A stretch of 38,023 bases of DNA, from NCBI GenBank assembly GCA_947088135.1, contig CAMUFJ010000015.1, positions 1 to 38,023 on the forward strand, read 5' to 3'. The notes under the pieces were generated by a model. The model was not told the DNA's origin and did not search any database. It saw nothing but the letters and a program-made list of their open reading frames with translations. The position numbers and the translations under genes are program-made. This stretch comes from an uncultured Clostridia bacterium. GTDB taxonomy: Bacteria; Bacillota; Clostridia; Christensenellales; Borkfalkiaceae. Of the stretch, positions 24,024 to 32,052 are shown piece by piece. Each line of letters begins with the position of its first letter. Positions within the stretch are counted from its first letter, which is position 1.

Positions 24024-25330
24024 TGGATTTATTTGATTTTAACAACAACGAGGAACGCGCAAAACCGCTCGCCGAGCGAATGCGCGCGAGCACGCTCGAT
24101 TCGTTCGTCGGGCAAAAGCACATCGTGGGGGAGGGCTCGCTTCTCCGTCGCGCGATCGCGCTCGACCGCTTGGGGAGCTGTATCTTTTGGGGCCCTCCCG
24201 GTTGCGGGAAGACGACGCTTGCAAACGTCATCGCCGCGCAGACCAACGCGGAATTCGTCCGCCTGAACGCCGTCAGCTCGGGGGTTGCCGACGTCAAAAA
24301 AGCGGTGGAAAAGGCGCGGGACAGCTTGAAACTGTACGGCAGGAGAACGTACCTGCTCCTCGACGAGTGTCACCGTTTCAGCAAAACGCAGTCCGATTCA
24401 TTGCTCCCCGCCGTCGAACAGGGGACGATTTTGCTGATCGGCTCGACTACCGAAAACCCCTATGCTTCCATGACGCCCGCAATCGTGTCCCGCTGTCGGG
24501 TATTCGAGTTTCGCGCTCTCTCTACGGAGGAGATCCGCGGGGCGCTCGAAAAAGCGCTTACGGATAAGCGGAAGGGACTGGGCGACGTTTCCGCCAAGGT
24601 GGACGGCGACGCGCTCGACCATATCGCCCGCACGGCGAACGGGGACTTGCGCACGGCGTACAATGCCTTGGAGCTTGCCGTGCTCACGACCTCCGTGGGG
24701 GCGAACGGGGAGATTCACGTCACGCTCAAAGACGCGGAGCAGTCGATACAGCGCAAGTCGCTCGCTTTTAACGAGGATAAATATTACGATATTATTTCGG
24801 CGTTCTGCAAATCTCTCCGCGGGAGCGATTCGAGCGCCGCGCTCTATTACGCCATGCGCATCATCGAGGGCGGGGGCGATCCTCTTCTCGTGATCCGCCG
24901 CCTCATCGCGCACGCCGCAGAGGACGTGGGTATGGCGGATCCCAACGCGCTTGTCATGGCGGTTTCCGCGCTCACGGCGTTTCGGAACATGGGCTATCCC
25001 GAGGGGCTGTTGCCCTTGTCGCAGGCGATTATTTACGTGTGCGAGGCGGAAAAGAGCAACTCCGTTTGCACGGCGATGATGCGGGCGCGGAAGGACGCGG
25101 TGGAAAACAGCGACGACGATATTCCCCGCTATCTGCGCGACAGCTCGTACGGGGACAAGTCGGCGAAAGCGGAAAGCCAAAAATATTTGTTCCCGCACGA
25201 CTTCGGCGGTTGGGTCGAACAGCAGTATCTGCCCGACAGCTTAAAGGATCACGTCTATTACGAGCCCACCGAAAACGGTTACGAAAAAATCGTGTCCGAA
25301 CGGAGAAAAAAACGGGAGAGCGCTAAATAA
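24023..25330 (+). CDS. rarA: Replication-associated recombination protein A (RarA/MgsA)
   Basis: An AAA+ ATPase of the clamp-loader group that acts at stalled replication forks; it forms tetramers and binds SSB. The 435 residues have Walker A GPPGCGKTT (57-65), Walker B LLLDECHRF (Asp114, Glu115), sensor 1 GSTTENP and the arginine-finger region SRCRVFEF. The C-terminal tetramerisation domain has DVGMADPNAL and a final YLPDSL motif. The frame runs open upstream to 23552, but the ATG at 24023 gives the family N-terminus and the TGATG overlap. Confidence 0.95.
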   Translation: MDLFDFNNNEERAKPLAERMRASTLDSFVGQKHIVGEGSLLRRAIALDRLGSCIFWGPPGCGKTTLANVIAAQTNAEFVRLNAVSSGVADVKKAVEKARDSLKLYGRRTYLLLDECHRFSKTQSDSLLPAVEQGTILLIGSTTENPYASMTPAIVSRCRVFEFRALSTEEIRGALEKALTDKRKGLGDVSAKVDGDALDHIARTANGDLRTAYNALELAVLTTSVGANGEIHVTLKDAEQSIQRKSLAFNEDKYYDIISAFCKSLRGSDSSAALYYAMRIIEGGGDPLLVIRRLIAHAAEDVGMADPNALVMAVSALTAFRNMGYPEGLLPLSQAIIYVCEAEKSNSVCTAMMRARKDAVENSDDDIPRYLRDSSYGDKSAKAESQKYLFPHDFGGWVEQQYLPDSLKDHVYYEPTENGYEKIVSERRKKRESAK

Positions 25331-25344
25331 TCGGCGAATACAGC

Positions 25345-25382
25345 GAACCTCCGCCCGAGCAATTTTGCTCGGGCGGAGGTTC
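25345..25382. terminator. 18-bp perfect hairpin between convergent genes
   Basis: Arms 25345-25362 and 25365-25382 are fully complementary with a 2-base centre; the middle is GC-rich (CCGCCCGAGC). It lies between rarA (plus) and the lipoprotein gene (minus), so it can serve both. Neither side has a proper T tract (ATGTTT on the plus side), so termination may be imperfect and the structure may protect 3' ends. Confidence 0.7.
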
Positions 25383-25399
25383 ATGTTTATAAACGTAAT

Positions 25400-26053
25400 T
25401 CAATTTTCGCGGCGGGCGAGGATCTCGCCCGTTTCGCTGTCTAACAGAAGGGAGAGTGTGCTCCCGCTCTCGTCCACGATGCCTACGTAATAATAATTGA
25501 CGTTTCGCCGTAAAAGGCGTACGTAAAATTCACCGTAAAAACGCTTGTTTTTCGTCATGCGCGAAATTTTGTCCTTTTCCGCCGAAATCGCGCAGTCAAG
25601 CGCTTTCTCTGCCGAAATGGTATTCTCGTTTTTCACCGAAGTCGCCGTGAGTTCGCGCTCTCCGCTCTTCCACTTTAAGGAGAGGGATACCGACTGCGCG
25701 GGGAATTCCGTTACGCCGAACGAATAGAAGTAGTCGCCGTGGGTATTGCGGAAGGAGGCTTCCCCGTTCGTTCCCTGCCCGTCGGTAAAGGTGATTTCCA
25801 AGCCGTCTAAATCGCATTCGACGGGGTTGACGGAAATTTCCACCACCTTGCTCATGGGGCAGGCGATGCCGTCGGAAGCGTAGGGGTATTCCCGTTCCGT
25901 GCAGGAAAGCGTGAGGGAAAACTCCTCCGTTTCCGCGCAGAAAATGTCCGAACGCACTTCGGAAACGTGGGCGGAATAGTCGTAGCCTCCGCACCCCGTG
26001 AGAAAGGGAATCAATCCTGCGAGGACGCAAAATGAGCATAATGTTTTTTTCAT
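25400..26053 (-). CDS. Lipoprotein, unknown function
   Basis: A 217-residue exported lipoprotein. From the ATG at 26053 it has a Lys-containing start, a hydrophobic stretch and the lipobox LTGC|GG, so Cys21 would be lipidated and the mature protein anchored outside the membrane. The frame is open to 26104, but that start would put 17 charged and aromatic residues before the signal peptide, so 26053 is chosen. The mature part is beta-rich and ends with a stretch like a PepSY/propeptide-type segment (SLLLDSETGEILAR). No family is recognised. It is a single gene between a strong hairpin and a divergent promoter region. Confidence 0.75.
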   Translation of the reverse strand: MKKTLCSFCVLAGLIPFLTGCGGYDYSAHVSEVRSDIFCAETEEFSLTLSCTEREYPYASDGIACPMSKVVEISVNPVECDLDGLEITFTDGQGTNGEASFRNTHGDYFYSFGVTEFPAQSVSLSLKWKSGERELTATSVKNENTISAEKALDCAISAEKDKISRMTKNKRFYGEFYVRLLRRNVNYYYVGIVDESGSTLSLLLDSETGEILARREN

Positions 26054-26101
26054 AATTCTATCTCTATGAAAAAATTCGGGAAAAAATGACTTTATTTTTT
26101 T

Positions 26102-26158
26102 CATACGCTTGCATTTTTCGTATCCGTATGCTAAAATAGAAAAAATATTGTAGCATAC
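26102..26158. repeat. Inverted repeats around the guaB-operon promoter
   Basis: GTATGCTA (26126-26133) and TAGCATAC (26151-26158) are perfect 8-base arms 17 bases apart, covering the start of the -10 and the transcription start. ATACG (26103-26107) and CGTAT (26119-26123) flank the -35. The layout fits a two-site operator or a hairpin at the 5' end of the RNA. Confidence 0.5.
26109..26137 (+). promoter_or_regulatory. Probable sigma-A promoter for the membrane protein-guaB transcript
   Basis: TTGCAT (26109-26114) and TAAAAT (26132-26137), 17-base spacer. The predicted transcript starts near 26144, leaving about 38 nt before the ATG at 26182. Inverted repeats surround both hexamers (separate entry). 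Confidence 0.6.
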
Positions 26159-26181
26159 TTATTTTTATTTTTACGAATTCC

Positions 26182-26796
26182 ATGAAGAAGCTCATATTAA
26201 AAACGATATTCATCACTTGCGCGGTATCCGTTATGTTGATTTTTGCACTGTTCGGCGTTCTTTCCTTTTGGGCGCCCTCGGTGATGATGAATTTTACCGC
26301 CTCGCTCGGGATGGAAACGGTAAGCGGAGATTACGCGTTTCAAGAATACGAACGCTCCGGAAGCATTTCCTGCCTCGCCCGTTCCTTTTTGATCGCCTCC
26401 AAGCACGGCAAAGACAAGACTGCGGAGAAACGGTTCGATTTGCTGTACGCAGACGAGGATTTGCTCACATTTTGTAACGAGCAAGACGGCGTGGATCTCG
26501 GCGACGAGGTTCCCGATCATTCTTATTACGACTTTTTGTGCGGACAGGGCGCTTGCGTGAAATACCGCTTGGCGGGCGGAGAGGTGGAAAAGGGGATCGC
26601 TTGCGCGTTCGCGGTGGACAAGACGGACGAGAGCTTTCCTGCGGGGAATCCCGTGATCGCGCTTGCCGTATATTTGGTGAAATCGGACGATACGGACGGC
26701 GCACGCATTCTTTTGGAAGAGGTGCAGAAAAAGACTTTCTCGACCGAAAACGGTCATTATAAAAATATTGTCGCATTATTGGGGGGAAACTCATGA
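26182..26796 (+). CDS. Single-pass membrane protein of unknown function, coupled to guaB
   Basis: I do not recognise this family. The 204 residues have an N-terminal membrane anchor or uncleaved signal (about 5-33). The extracytoplasmic part has three or four cysteines (for example CGQGAC near 117-122), a Glu/Asp-rich middle and helical repeats at the C-terminus (ARILLEEVQKK) that recall TPR-like hairpins. No lipobox. Its stop overlaps the guaB start as ATGA (26793-26796), so translation is coupled. No Shine-Dalgarno is visible before the ATG. Confidence 0.65.
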   Translation: MKKLILKTIFITCAVSVMLIFALFGVLSFWAPSVMMNFTASLGMETVSGDYAFQEYERSGSISCLARSFLIASKHGKDKTAEKRFDLLYADEDLLTFCNEQDGVDLGDEVPDHSYYDFLCGQGACVKYRLAGGEVEKGIACAFAVDKTDESFPAGNPVIALAVYLVKSDDTDGARILLEEVQKKTFSTENGHYKNIVALLGGNS

Positions 26797-28244
26797 GCAA
26801 AATCGTAAAGGAAGGGTTAACGTTCGACGACGTGCTTCTCATTCCGCAGGCTTCCGACGTATTGCCCTCGGACGTGGATCTTACCACGGTTCTTTGCGAG
26901 GGCATTTCGCTGAATATTCCCATTATTTCCGCGGCAATGGATACCGTCACGGAAAACCGGCTTGCGATCGCCATGGCGCGCGAGGGCGGCATGGGTATCA
27001 TTCATAAGAATATGAGCATCGAGGAGCAGGCGAAGGAAGTCGATAAGGTGAAACGTTCCGAACACGGCGTGATCACCGATCCCTTCTTTTTAGAACCGCA
27101 AAACCTCGTAAGGGACGCCGTTTCGCTCATGGAGCGGTACCGCATCAGCGGTGTGCCCATTACGCAGGGAGGCAAGCTCGTGGGGATTCTTACCAACCGC
27201 GACCTGCGTTTCGAAACCAACTTCGATCAACCCATCGAGAATGTGATGACGAAGGAAAATCTCGTAACGGCTCCCGTGGGGACTTCGCTTGCGGACGCGC
27301 AGAAAATTCTCGGCAAGCACCGCATCGAAAAGCTTCCCATTGTGGACGGGAAGGGTTTTTTGAAGGGGCTCATCACCATTAAAGACATTGAAAAGAGCAT
27401 TCAGTATCCCAACTCCGCGCGCGATAAGAACGGCAGGCTTTTGGCGGGCGCAGCGGTAGGAACTGCGGCGAACACGATGGAGCGGGTTGCCGCGCTCGTG
27501 GAATCGAAGGTGGACGTCGTTGCGATCGACACTGCTCACGGGCATTCCAAAATGGTGCTCAAAAAGATTTCTGAAATCAAAGCGAAATATCCCAAGGTTC
27601 CGCTCATCGCGGGCAACGTTGCAACCGCCTCGGCGACAAAAGCGCTCATCGACGCGGGCGCGGACGTCGTAAAAGTAGGTATCGGTCCCGGTTCTATTTG
27701 CACCACGCGCGTGGTGGCGGGCATCGGCGTTCCGCAGTTCACGGCGGTCATGGATTGCGCGGAGGAAGCGGATAAACACGGAAAGCGCATTATCGCGGAC
27801 GGCGGTATCAAGTATTCGGGCGACATCGTAAAGGCGCTTGCGGCGGGCGGCAGCGCGGTCATGATCGGCTCTATGCTCGCAGGCACTACGGAAAGCCCCG
27901 GTGAAATCGAGTTGTATCAGGGCAGAAGCTTTAAAGTTTACCGTGGAATGGGTTCGCTTTCGGCAATGGCGGCGGGCTCTAAGGATCGGTATTTTCAGGA
28001 GAATGCGAACAAGTTCGTTCCCGAGGGCGTGGAAGGGCGCGTGCCTTACCGCGGTGCGGTTTCGGACATCATCTATCAGATGAAGGGCGGCTTGCGCTCG
28101 GGTATGGGCTATTGCGGAAAGAAGAATATCGAGGAGCTTCGCAAGAACTCCGAGTTTGTGCGCATCACCAACGCGGGCCTTTTGGAAAGCCACCCGCACG
28201 ATATTTCCATCAGCAAAGAAGCTCCCAACTATACGAGTCGTTAA
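26793..28244 (+). CDS. guaB: IMP dehydrogenase
   Basis: NAD-dependent oxidation of IMP to XMP, the committed step to guanine nucleotides. The 483 residues show the TIM-barrel start TFDDVLLIPQ, two CBS domains at about 95-205 (Bateman module), the catalytic loop GIGPGSICTTR with Cys303, and the flap region with GMGSL and a later Arg-Tyr element. A weak terminator (28265-28284) separates it from guaA. The upstream gene overlaps it, so guaB has no private promoter that I can see. No guanine riboswitch precedes it. Confidence 0.97.
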   Translation: MSKIVKEGLTFDDVLLIPQASDVLPSDVDLTTVLCEGISLNIPIISAAMDTVTENRLAIAMAREGGMGIIHKNMSIEEQAKEVDKVKRSEHGVITDPFFLEPQNLVRDAVSLMERYRISGVPITQGGKLVGILTNRDLRFETNFDQPIENVMTKENLVTAPVGTSLADAQKILGKHRIEKLPIVDGKGFLKGLITIKDIEKSIQYPNSARDKNGRLLAGAAVGTAANTMERVAALVESKVDVVAIDTAHGHSKMVLKKISEIKAKYPKVPLIAGNVATASATKALIDAGADVVKVGIGPGSICTTRVVAGIGVPQFTAVMDCAEEADKHGKRIIADGGIKYSGDIVKALAAGGSAVMIGSMLAGTTESPGEIELYQGRSFKVYRGMGSLSAMAAGSKDRYFQENANKFVPEGVEGRVPYRGAVSDIIYQMKGGLRSGMGYCGKKNIEELRKNSEFVRITNAGLLESHPHDISISKEAPNYTSR

Positions 28245-28264
28245 TCGTTTGGAGCAAATTTTCG

Positions 28265-28284
28265 GGCGGCATTTGCCGCCTTTT
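28265..28284 (+). terminator. Short intrinsic terminator after guaB
   Basis: GGCGGC (28265-28270), loop ATTT, GCCGCC (28275-28280), then four T. The stem is strong but short and the T run is short, so partial readthrough into guaA is likely. The rest of the guaB-guaA gap holds a palindrome ATATTC-GT-GAATAT (28321-28334) and the guaA ribosome site. Confidence 0.6.
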
Positions 28285-28346
28285 GCATGTATGCGCGTCT
28301 ATCAAAGAAAATGCTTGAACATATTCGTGAATATTAGGGAGTTTTT

Positions 28347-29882
28347 ATGTTTCATCAAAAAGTACTGGTATTGGATTTCGGCGGACAGTACAATCAGCTC
28401 ATTGCGCGCCGCGTACGCGATTTGAGCGTTTATTGCGACTTAAAGCCTTGCGATATGTCCATAGACGAGATCAAAGCTTACGATCCCATCGGCATTATCT
28501 TTACGGGCGGGCCTAACAGTGTGTACGCCGAGAACGCCCCCCGCGTGGACGAAAAGATTTTCGGGCTCGGCATTCCCGTGCTCGGCATTTGTTACGGCTG
28601 TCAGCTCATAGCACATCAGTTGGGCGGGCGGGTCGAACACGCCGAAACGAGCGAATACGGCAAGTGCGAATGCCATATGGTAAAGAGTAACGCGCTTTGC
28701 GAGGGGATTCCGCAAAAGAGCATTGCGTGGATGAGCCATACCGATTACGTCGCTTCCGTCCCCGCCGGCTTCGAGGGATACGGGGTGACGGAAAATTGTC
28801 CCGTTGCGATCTACGGAAGCGAAGAGCGCAAAATTTACGGCGTTCAGTTTCACCCCGAGGTCGCGCACTCCGAGTACGGAAACACGATTTTGCACAACTT
28901 CCTGTACCGCGTTTGCGGCGCGGCGGGCGATTGGACGATGAAGAATTTCGTCGGCGAACAAGTTGCGCGTCTCAAAGAGAAAATCGGCGGGAAAAAGGTG
29001 CTCTGCGCCATGTCGGGCGGGGTGGATTCCGCCGTAGCGGCGGCTCTCGTACACAAAGCGGCGGGCGACGCTCTTACCTGCGTGTTTGTCGATCACGGGT
29101 TATTGCGCAAGTATGAAGCCCAAGAGGTCATGGAGGTGTTCCGCGACGGAATGGGCATGAATCTCATCAAAGCGGACGCGGGCGCGAGGTTTCTAAAACG
29201 CCTTGCGGGTGTTTCCGATCCCGAAAAGAAGCGCAAAATCATCGGCGAAGAGTTTATAAAGGTGTTCGAAATACAGGCGAAGCAAATCGGCGCGGTCGAT
29301 TTTTTGGTGCAGGGCACGATTTACCCTGACGTCATCGAGAGCGGAAAGGGCAAGAGCGCGGTCATCAAATCTCACCATAACGTGGGCGGGCTTCCCGACG
29401 TCGTTGATTTTAAAGAGATCTTGGAGCCTTTGCGCGATTTGTTTAAGGACGAGGTGCGCAAGGTGGGCAGGGAGCTCGGGCTTCCCGCACACGTGGTAGA
29501 GCGTCAGCCCTTCCCGGGACCGGGGCTTGCCGTGCGCATTATGGGCGAGGTGACGGAGGAAAAGCTCGCGACCTTGCGCGACGCCGATTATATTTTCCGC
29601 GACGAAATCGCGCGCGCGGGCTTAAACGGGGATATTTGGCAGTATTTTGCGGTAATTACAAGCAGTAAAACGGTGGGCGTTCAGGGGGATTTCCGCACCT
29701 ACGAAAACGTGATCGCCCTGCGCGCCGTAACGAGCGTAGACGCTATGACGGCGGACTGGGCGCGTATTCCATACGACGTGTTGGAACGGGTTTCCGTCCG
29801 CATCACAAACGAGGTGGCGCATGCGAACCGAATCGTATACGACGTCACGAGCAAACCGCCCGCAACCATTGAATGGGAATAA
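28347..29882 (+). CDS. guaA: GMP synthase (glutamine-hydrolysing)
   Basis: Aminates XMP to GMP with ATP and glutamine. The 511-residue single-chain enzyme has an N-terminal class I amidotransferase domain with Cys82 in GICYGCQL and the His-Glu pair in VQFHPEVAHSE. The ATP-pyrophosphatase domain has the PP-loop SGGVDS (223-228). The C-terminal dimerisation domain ends SKPPATIEWE, as in essentially all GuaA. A good AGGGAG site precedes the ATG. With guaB it forms the GMP branch, and a zinc ribbon gene follows after 11 nt. Confidence 0.97.
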   Translation: MFHQKVLVLDFGGQYNQLIARRVRDLSVYCDLKPCDMSIDEIKAYDPIGIIFTGGPNSVYAENAPRVDEKIFGLGIPVLGICYGCQLIAHQLGGRVEHAETSEYGKCECHMVKSNALCEGIPQKSIAWMSHTDYVASVPAGFEGYGVTENCPVAIYGSEERKIYGVQFHPEVAHSEYGNTILHNFLYRVCGAAGDWTMKNFVGEQVARLKEKIGGKKVLCAMSGGVDSAVAAALVHKAAGDALTCVFVDHGLLRKYEAQEVMEVFRDGMGMNLIKADAGARFLKRLAGVSDPEKKRKIIGEEFIKVFEIQAKQIGAVDFLVQGTIYPDVIESGKGKSAVIKSHHNVGGLPDVVDFKEILEPLRDLFKDEVRKVGRELGLPAHVVERQPFPGPGLAVRIMGEVTEEKLATLRDADYIFRDEIARAGLNGDIWQYFAVITSSKTVGVQGDFRTYENVIALRAVTSVDAMTADWARIPYDVLERVSVRITNEVAHANRIVYDVTSKPPATIEWE

Positions 29883-29893
29883 GGAGGAGGGAT

Positions 29894-30370
29894 ATGGAAA
29901 AGCATGAAAGGAATAAGCGTCTGTTTAAAATTTTCGGGTTCATTTTGCTCGGCGTGGGCGCGGTGTTCACGATCGTCGGATTCGTGAGTTTTTTCCAAAG
30001 CTTTTTTTACGGCGATTTCCCCGAACAGTTTTGGTGTTGTATGATCGGATTGCCCTGTATGGGAGGCGGAGGAACGTTATTATCCATCGGTTTCCGCAGA
30101 GAAATTGCGCGGTATCTGCAAAAGGAGCACGCGCCCGTAGTCAACGAGGCGGCAAAGGATATGACTCCCGCCGTCAAGACGGTGGTTTCCGCGGTGAAGG
30201 AGGAGCTTTCGGATGATAACAAGCGCATATGCGCTTGCGGTACCGTGAACGATTCCGAAAGCAATTTCTGCAAGGGTTGCGGAAAGCGGTTGGTCGGGAC
30301 TTGCGCATCTTGCGGGGCGACCGTTCCGTCCGATGCGGAATATTGCCCTAAATGCGGAGAGAAACTGTAA
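29894..30370 (+). CDS. Two-helix membrane protein with two zinc ribbons
   Basis: The 158 residues have a basic N-terminus, two membrane segments (about 10-32 and 43-63), a helical linker, and two consecutive zinc-ribbon motifs at the C-terminus: CACG...CKGCGK and CASCGA...CPKCGE. This is a common arrangement in Gram-positive bacteria (zinc-ribbon membrane proteins) with no assigned reaction; the ribbons would face the cytoplasm. The frame opens at 29873 within guaA, but the ATG at 29894 has a near-perfect AAGGAGG site and is chosen. It probably shares the guaA transcript, which ends at the terminator at 30421-30445. Confidence 0.75.
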   Translation: MEKHERNKRLFKIFGFILLGVGAVFTIVGFVSFFQSFFYGDFPEQFWCCMIGLPCMGGGGTLLSIGFRREIARYLQKEHAPVVNEAAKDMTPAVKTVVSAVKEELSDDNKRICACGTVNDSESNFCKGCGKRLVGTCASCGATVPSDAEYCPKCGEKL

Positions 30371-30374
30371 CTTC

Positions 30375-30404
30375 CGCAATCTTTTCCTTCCGAAAAGATT
30401 TGCG
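30375..30404 (+). repeat. 12-bp hairpin (one bulge) upstream of the glmM leader
   Basis: CGCAATCTTTTC (30375-30386) pairs with GAAAAGATTTGCG (30392-30404), leaving one bulged base and a five-base loop. It sits between the zinc ribbon stop and the terminator. It could be the 3' end structure of the guaA message or part of a glmM leader. Confidence 0.5.
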
Positions 30405-30420
30405 AGCTTCTATATCAACC

Positions 30421-30445
30421 AAAGAGCGGGAAACCGCTCTTTTTT
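30421..30445 (+). terminator. Intrinsic terminator with GAAA tetraloop
   Basis: AAAGAGCGG (30421-30429), loop GAAA, CCGCTCTTT (30434-30442), running into a six-T tract (30440-30445). This is a textbook rho-independent terminator, ending the guaA-zinc ribbon message or attenuating glmM. Confidence 0.85.
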
Positions 30446-30452
30446 GATGGGG

Positions 30453-30504
30453 AGCGCACCAAAGCGGAACTCTTTTTCATACGATAGAAAAGGAGGTGCG
30501 CTTT
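30453..30504 (+). promoter_or_regulatory. Hairpin covering the glmM ribosome site and start codon
   Basis: The outer stem pairs AGCGCACC (30453-30460) with GGTGCGCT (30495-30502), with two further G-U pairs into the TTG start. The inner stem pairs TCTTTTTC (30471-30478) with GAAAAGGA (30487-30494), with one G-U pair. Together they enclose the AGGAGG Shine-Dalgarno (30491-30496). The predicted effect is low translation unless the structure opens. I see no separate promoter for glmM in the gap. Confidence 0.5.
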
Positions 30505-31843
30505 GGGAAAATACTTCGGTACGGACGGTTTCCGCGGGCGGGCGAACGAGTCGCTCACCGCCGTTCACGCATTTCGGGTGGGGCGTTTTTTAGGGCGCTA
30601 TTTTTCGCGCGGCAAGGGTGGCAGGGCGCGCATCGTCGTGGGGAAAGACACGAGGCTTTCCTCCTATATGCTCGAATATGCCTTTACCGCGGGCGCGACG
30701 GCTTCGGGTGCGGACGTCTATCTCTTGCACGTGACGACGACGCCCTCCGTTTCTTACGTCGCGAGAACGGACGCTTTCGACTGCGGGATCATGATTTCCG
30801 CAAGCCATAACCCCTATGGCGACAACGGTATCAAGATCATCAACGGCGCGGGAGAGAAGATGGAGGAACGCGTTTTAAACCTTGTCGAGGAATATCTCGA
30901 CGGCGGAACGCTTCCGCTTGCGACGGGTGAGGAAATCGGGCGCACCGTAGACTACGTTGCGGGGCGCAACCGCTATCTGGCATACCTGCTTTCTTTGCCG
31001 CGAAGTTCTTTTCGCGGGCTGAGGGTGGGGCTCGATTGCGCCAACGGCAGCGCATGGGCGATTTCCAAAGCGGTGTTCGACGCGCTCGGTGCGCAGGTGT
31101 TTGCCATTAACGCCGCCCCCGACGGGCGCAACATCAATTCGGAGTGCGGTTCTACCTGTCCCGATGGGCTGTGCGCGCTCGTAAAGGAGCATTCGCTCGA
31201 TTGCGGGTTTGCCTTTGACGGGGACGCCGATCGCTGTATCGCCGTGGACGAACGGGGCGAGCTTGTGGACGGCGACGCGATTTTGTACGCCTGCGCGCGT
31301 TACCTTCGTGCCCGCGGAGAATTGGACGGGGATGGGATCGTCGCCACGGTCATGAGTAATTACGGCTTGCTTCGCTCCTTGCAGGAGGAAGGGATTTCCG
31401 TAAAACTCACCGAGGTGGGGGACAAATTCGTTTACGAAGAAATGGTGAAGAGCGGTTTGTTGCTGGGAGGCGAGCAGTCGGGGCACGTTATTTTTCGCAA
31501 ATACGCCACGACGGGCGACGGCGTGCTCACCGCCATCAAAGTGGCGGAGGCGACGCTGGAAAGCAAGTGCCCGCTGTCCTGTCTGACCCGCGGGTTCAAA
31601 CGGCTTGCGCAGAGCACGGGCAACGTGCGTGTTGCGGATAAGCGGAAAACGCTCTCCTCGTCCGCGGTGCTTGCGTGCATTTCGGAGGCGGAAAAACGGC
31701 TTTCGGGGGGCAGGATCTTGGTGCGCGCTTCGGGAACGGAACCGCTTATTCGTATTCTTGCCGAGGGGGAAAACGCTTCGGAATGCAAAGCCGTCGTCGC
31801 CATGCTCCAAAACGCCGTCCGTTCCGCCACGGAGGAAATGTAG
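30503..31843 (+). CDS. glmM: Phosphoglucosamine mutase
   Basis: Interconverts glucosamine-6-phosphate and glucosamine-1-phosphate on the way to UDP-GlcNAc and peptidoglycan. The 446 residues begin GKYFGTDGFRGRAN. The catalytic phosphoserine is Ser101 in ISASHNPYGDNG, the magnesium loop is FDGDADRC, the sugar-binding loop is GGEQSGH, and the phosphate-binding loop RASGTEPLIRI lies near the C-terminus. The start is TTG at 30503, six bases after AGGAGG. Both are buried in a predicted hairpin (separate entry). The next strong terminator is 160 nt beyond the stop, at 32006-32037. Confidence 0.96.
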   Translation: MGKYFGTDGFRGRANESLTAVHAFRVGRFLGRYFSRGKGGRARIVVGKDTRLSSYMLEYAFTAGATASGADVYLLHVTTTPSVSYVARTDAFDCGIMISASHNPYGDNGIKIINGAGEKMEERVLNLVEEYLDGGTLPLATGEEIGRTVDYVAGRNRYLAYLLSLPRSSFRGLRVGLDCANGSAWAISKAVFDALGAQVFAINAAPDGRNINSECGSTCPDGLCALVKEHSLDCGFAFDGDADRCIAVDERGELVDGDAILYACARYLRARGELDGDGIVATVMSNYGLLRSLQEEGISVKLTEVGDKFVYEEMVKSGLLLGGEQSGHVIFRKYATTGDGVLTAIKVAEATLESKCPLSCLTRGFKRLAQSTGNVRVADKRKTLSSSAVLACISEAEKRLSGGRILVRASGTEPLIRILAEGENASECKAVVAMLQNAVRSATEEM

Positions 31844-31877
31844 AAATTCGCCGCCCGTCTATTCCGATCTGCTCACC

Positions 31878-32003
31878 GTGCCCGATCCTCAAAATATCGG
31901 CGTAAAAACGTTGTTTTTCGGCTTGGGAACGCTGCTTTATCTGCTCTGTACGGGGGTTTCCTGTCTGCTCTCCGTTCGGCTGTTTGAAAAGGTGAATCTG
32001 TAA
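31878..32003 (+). CDS. Possible 41-aa membrane peptide after glmM
   Basis: Between the glmM stop and its terminator an open frame ends with a convincing hydrophobic helix (TLFFGLGTLLYLLCTGVSCLL) flanked by charged residues, with stop TAA at 32001-32003. The only standard start close by is GTG 31878, without a Shine-Dalgarno; the frame itself is open from inside glmM. It may be a real small membrane protein on the glmM message or a remnant. Family unknown. Confidence 0.3.
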   Translation: MPDPQNIGVKTLFFGLGTLLYLLCTGVSCLLSVRLFEKVNL

Positions 32004-32005
32004 AT

Positions 32006-32037
32006 AAAAAAACGGAAGCAAGCGCTTCCGTTTTTTT
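32006..32037. terminator. Bidirectional intrinsic terminator
   Basis: A7-CGGAAGC (32006-32019), loop AAGC, GCTTCCG-T7 (32024-32037): a 14-bp stem with T tracts on both strands. It ends the glmM message (plus) and the ABC transporter operon (minus, stop at 32053). Confidence 0.9.
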
Positions 32038-32052
32038 CTGCCGTTCTTGCAA

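Noticed and set aside
28315..28334. LexA box (GAACATAT-like) before guaA
   Set aside because: Only the left half resembles the Gram-positive SOS box; the right half does not match and guaA is not an SOS gene.
28245..28346. Guanine riboswitch before guaA
   Set aside because: None of the conserved purine-aptamer loop elements are visible; only a short terminator and a small palindrome are present.
30371..30502. glmS-type ribozyme before glmM
   Set aside because: The gap is too short and lacks the double-pseudoknot core; the gene is the mutase, not the synthase.
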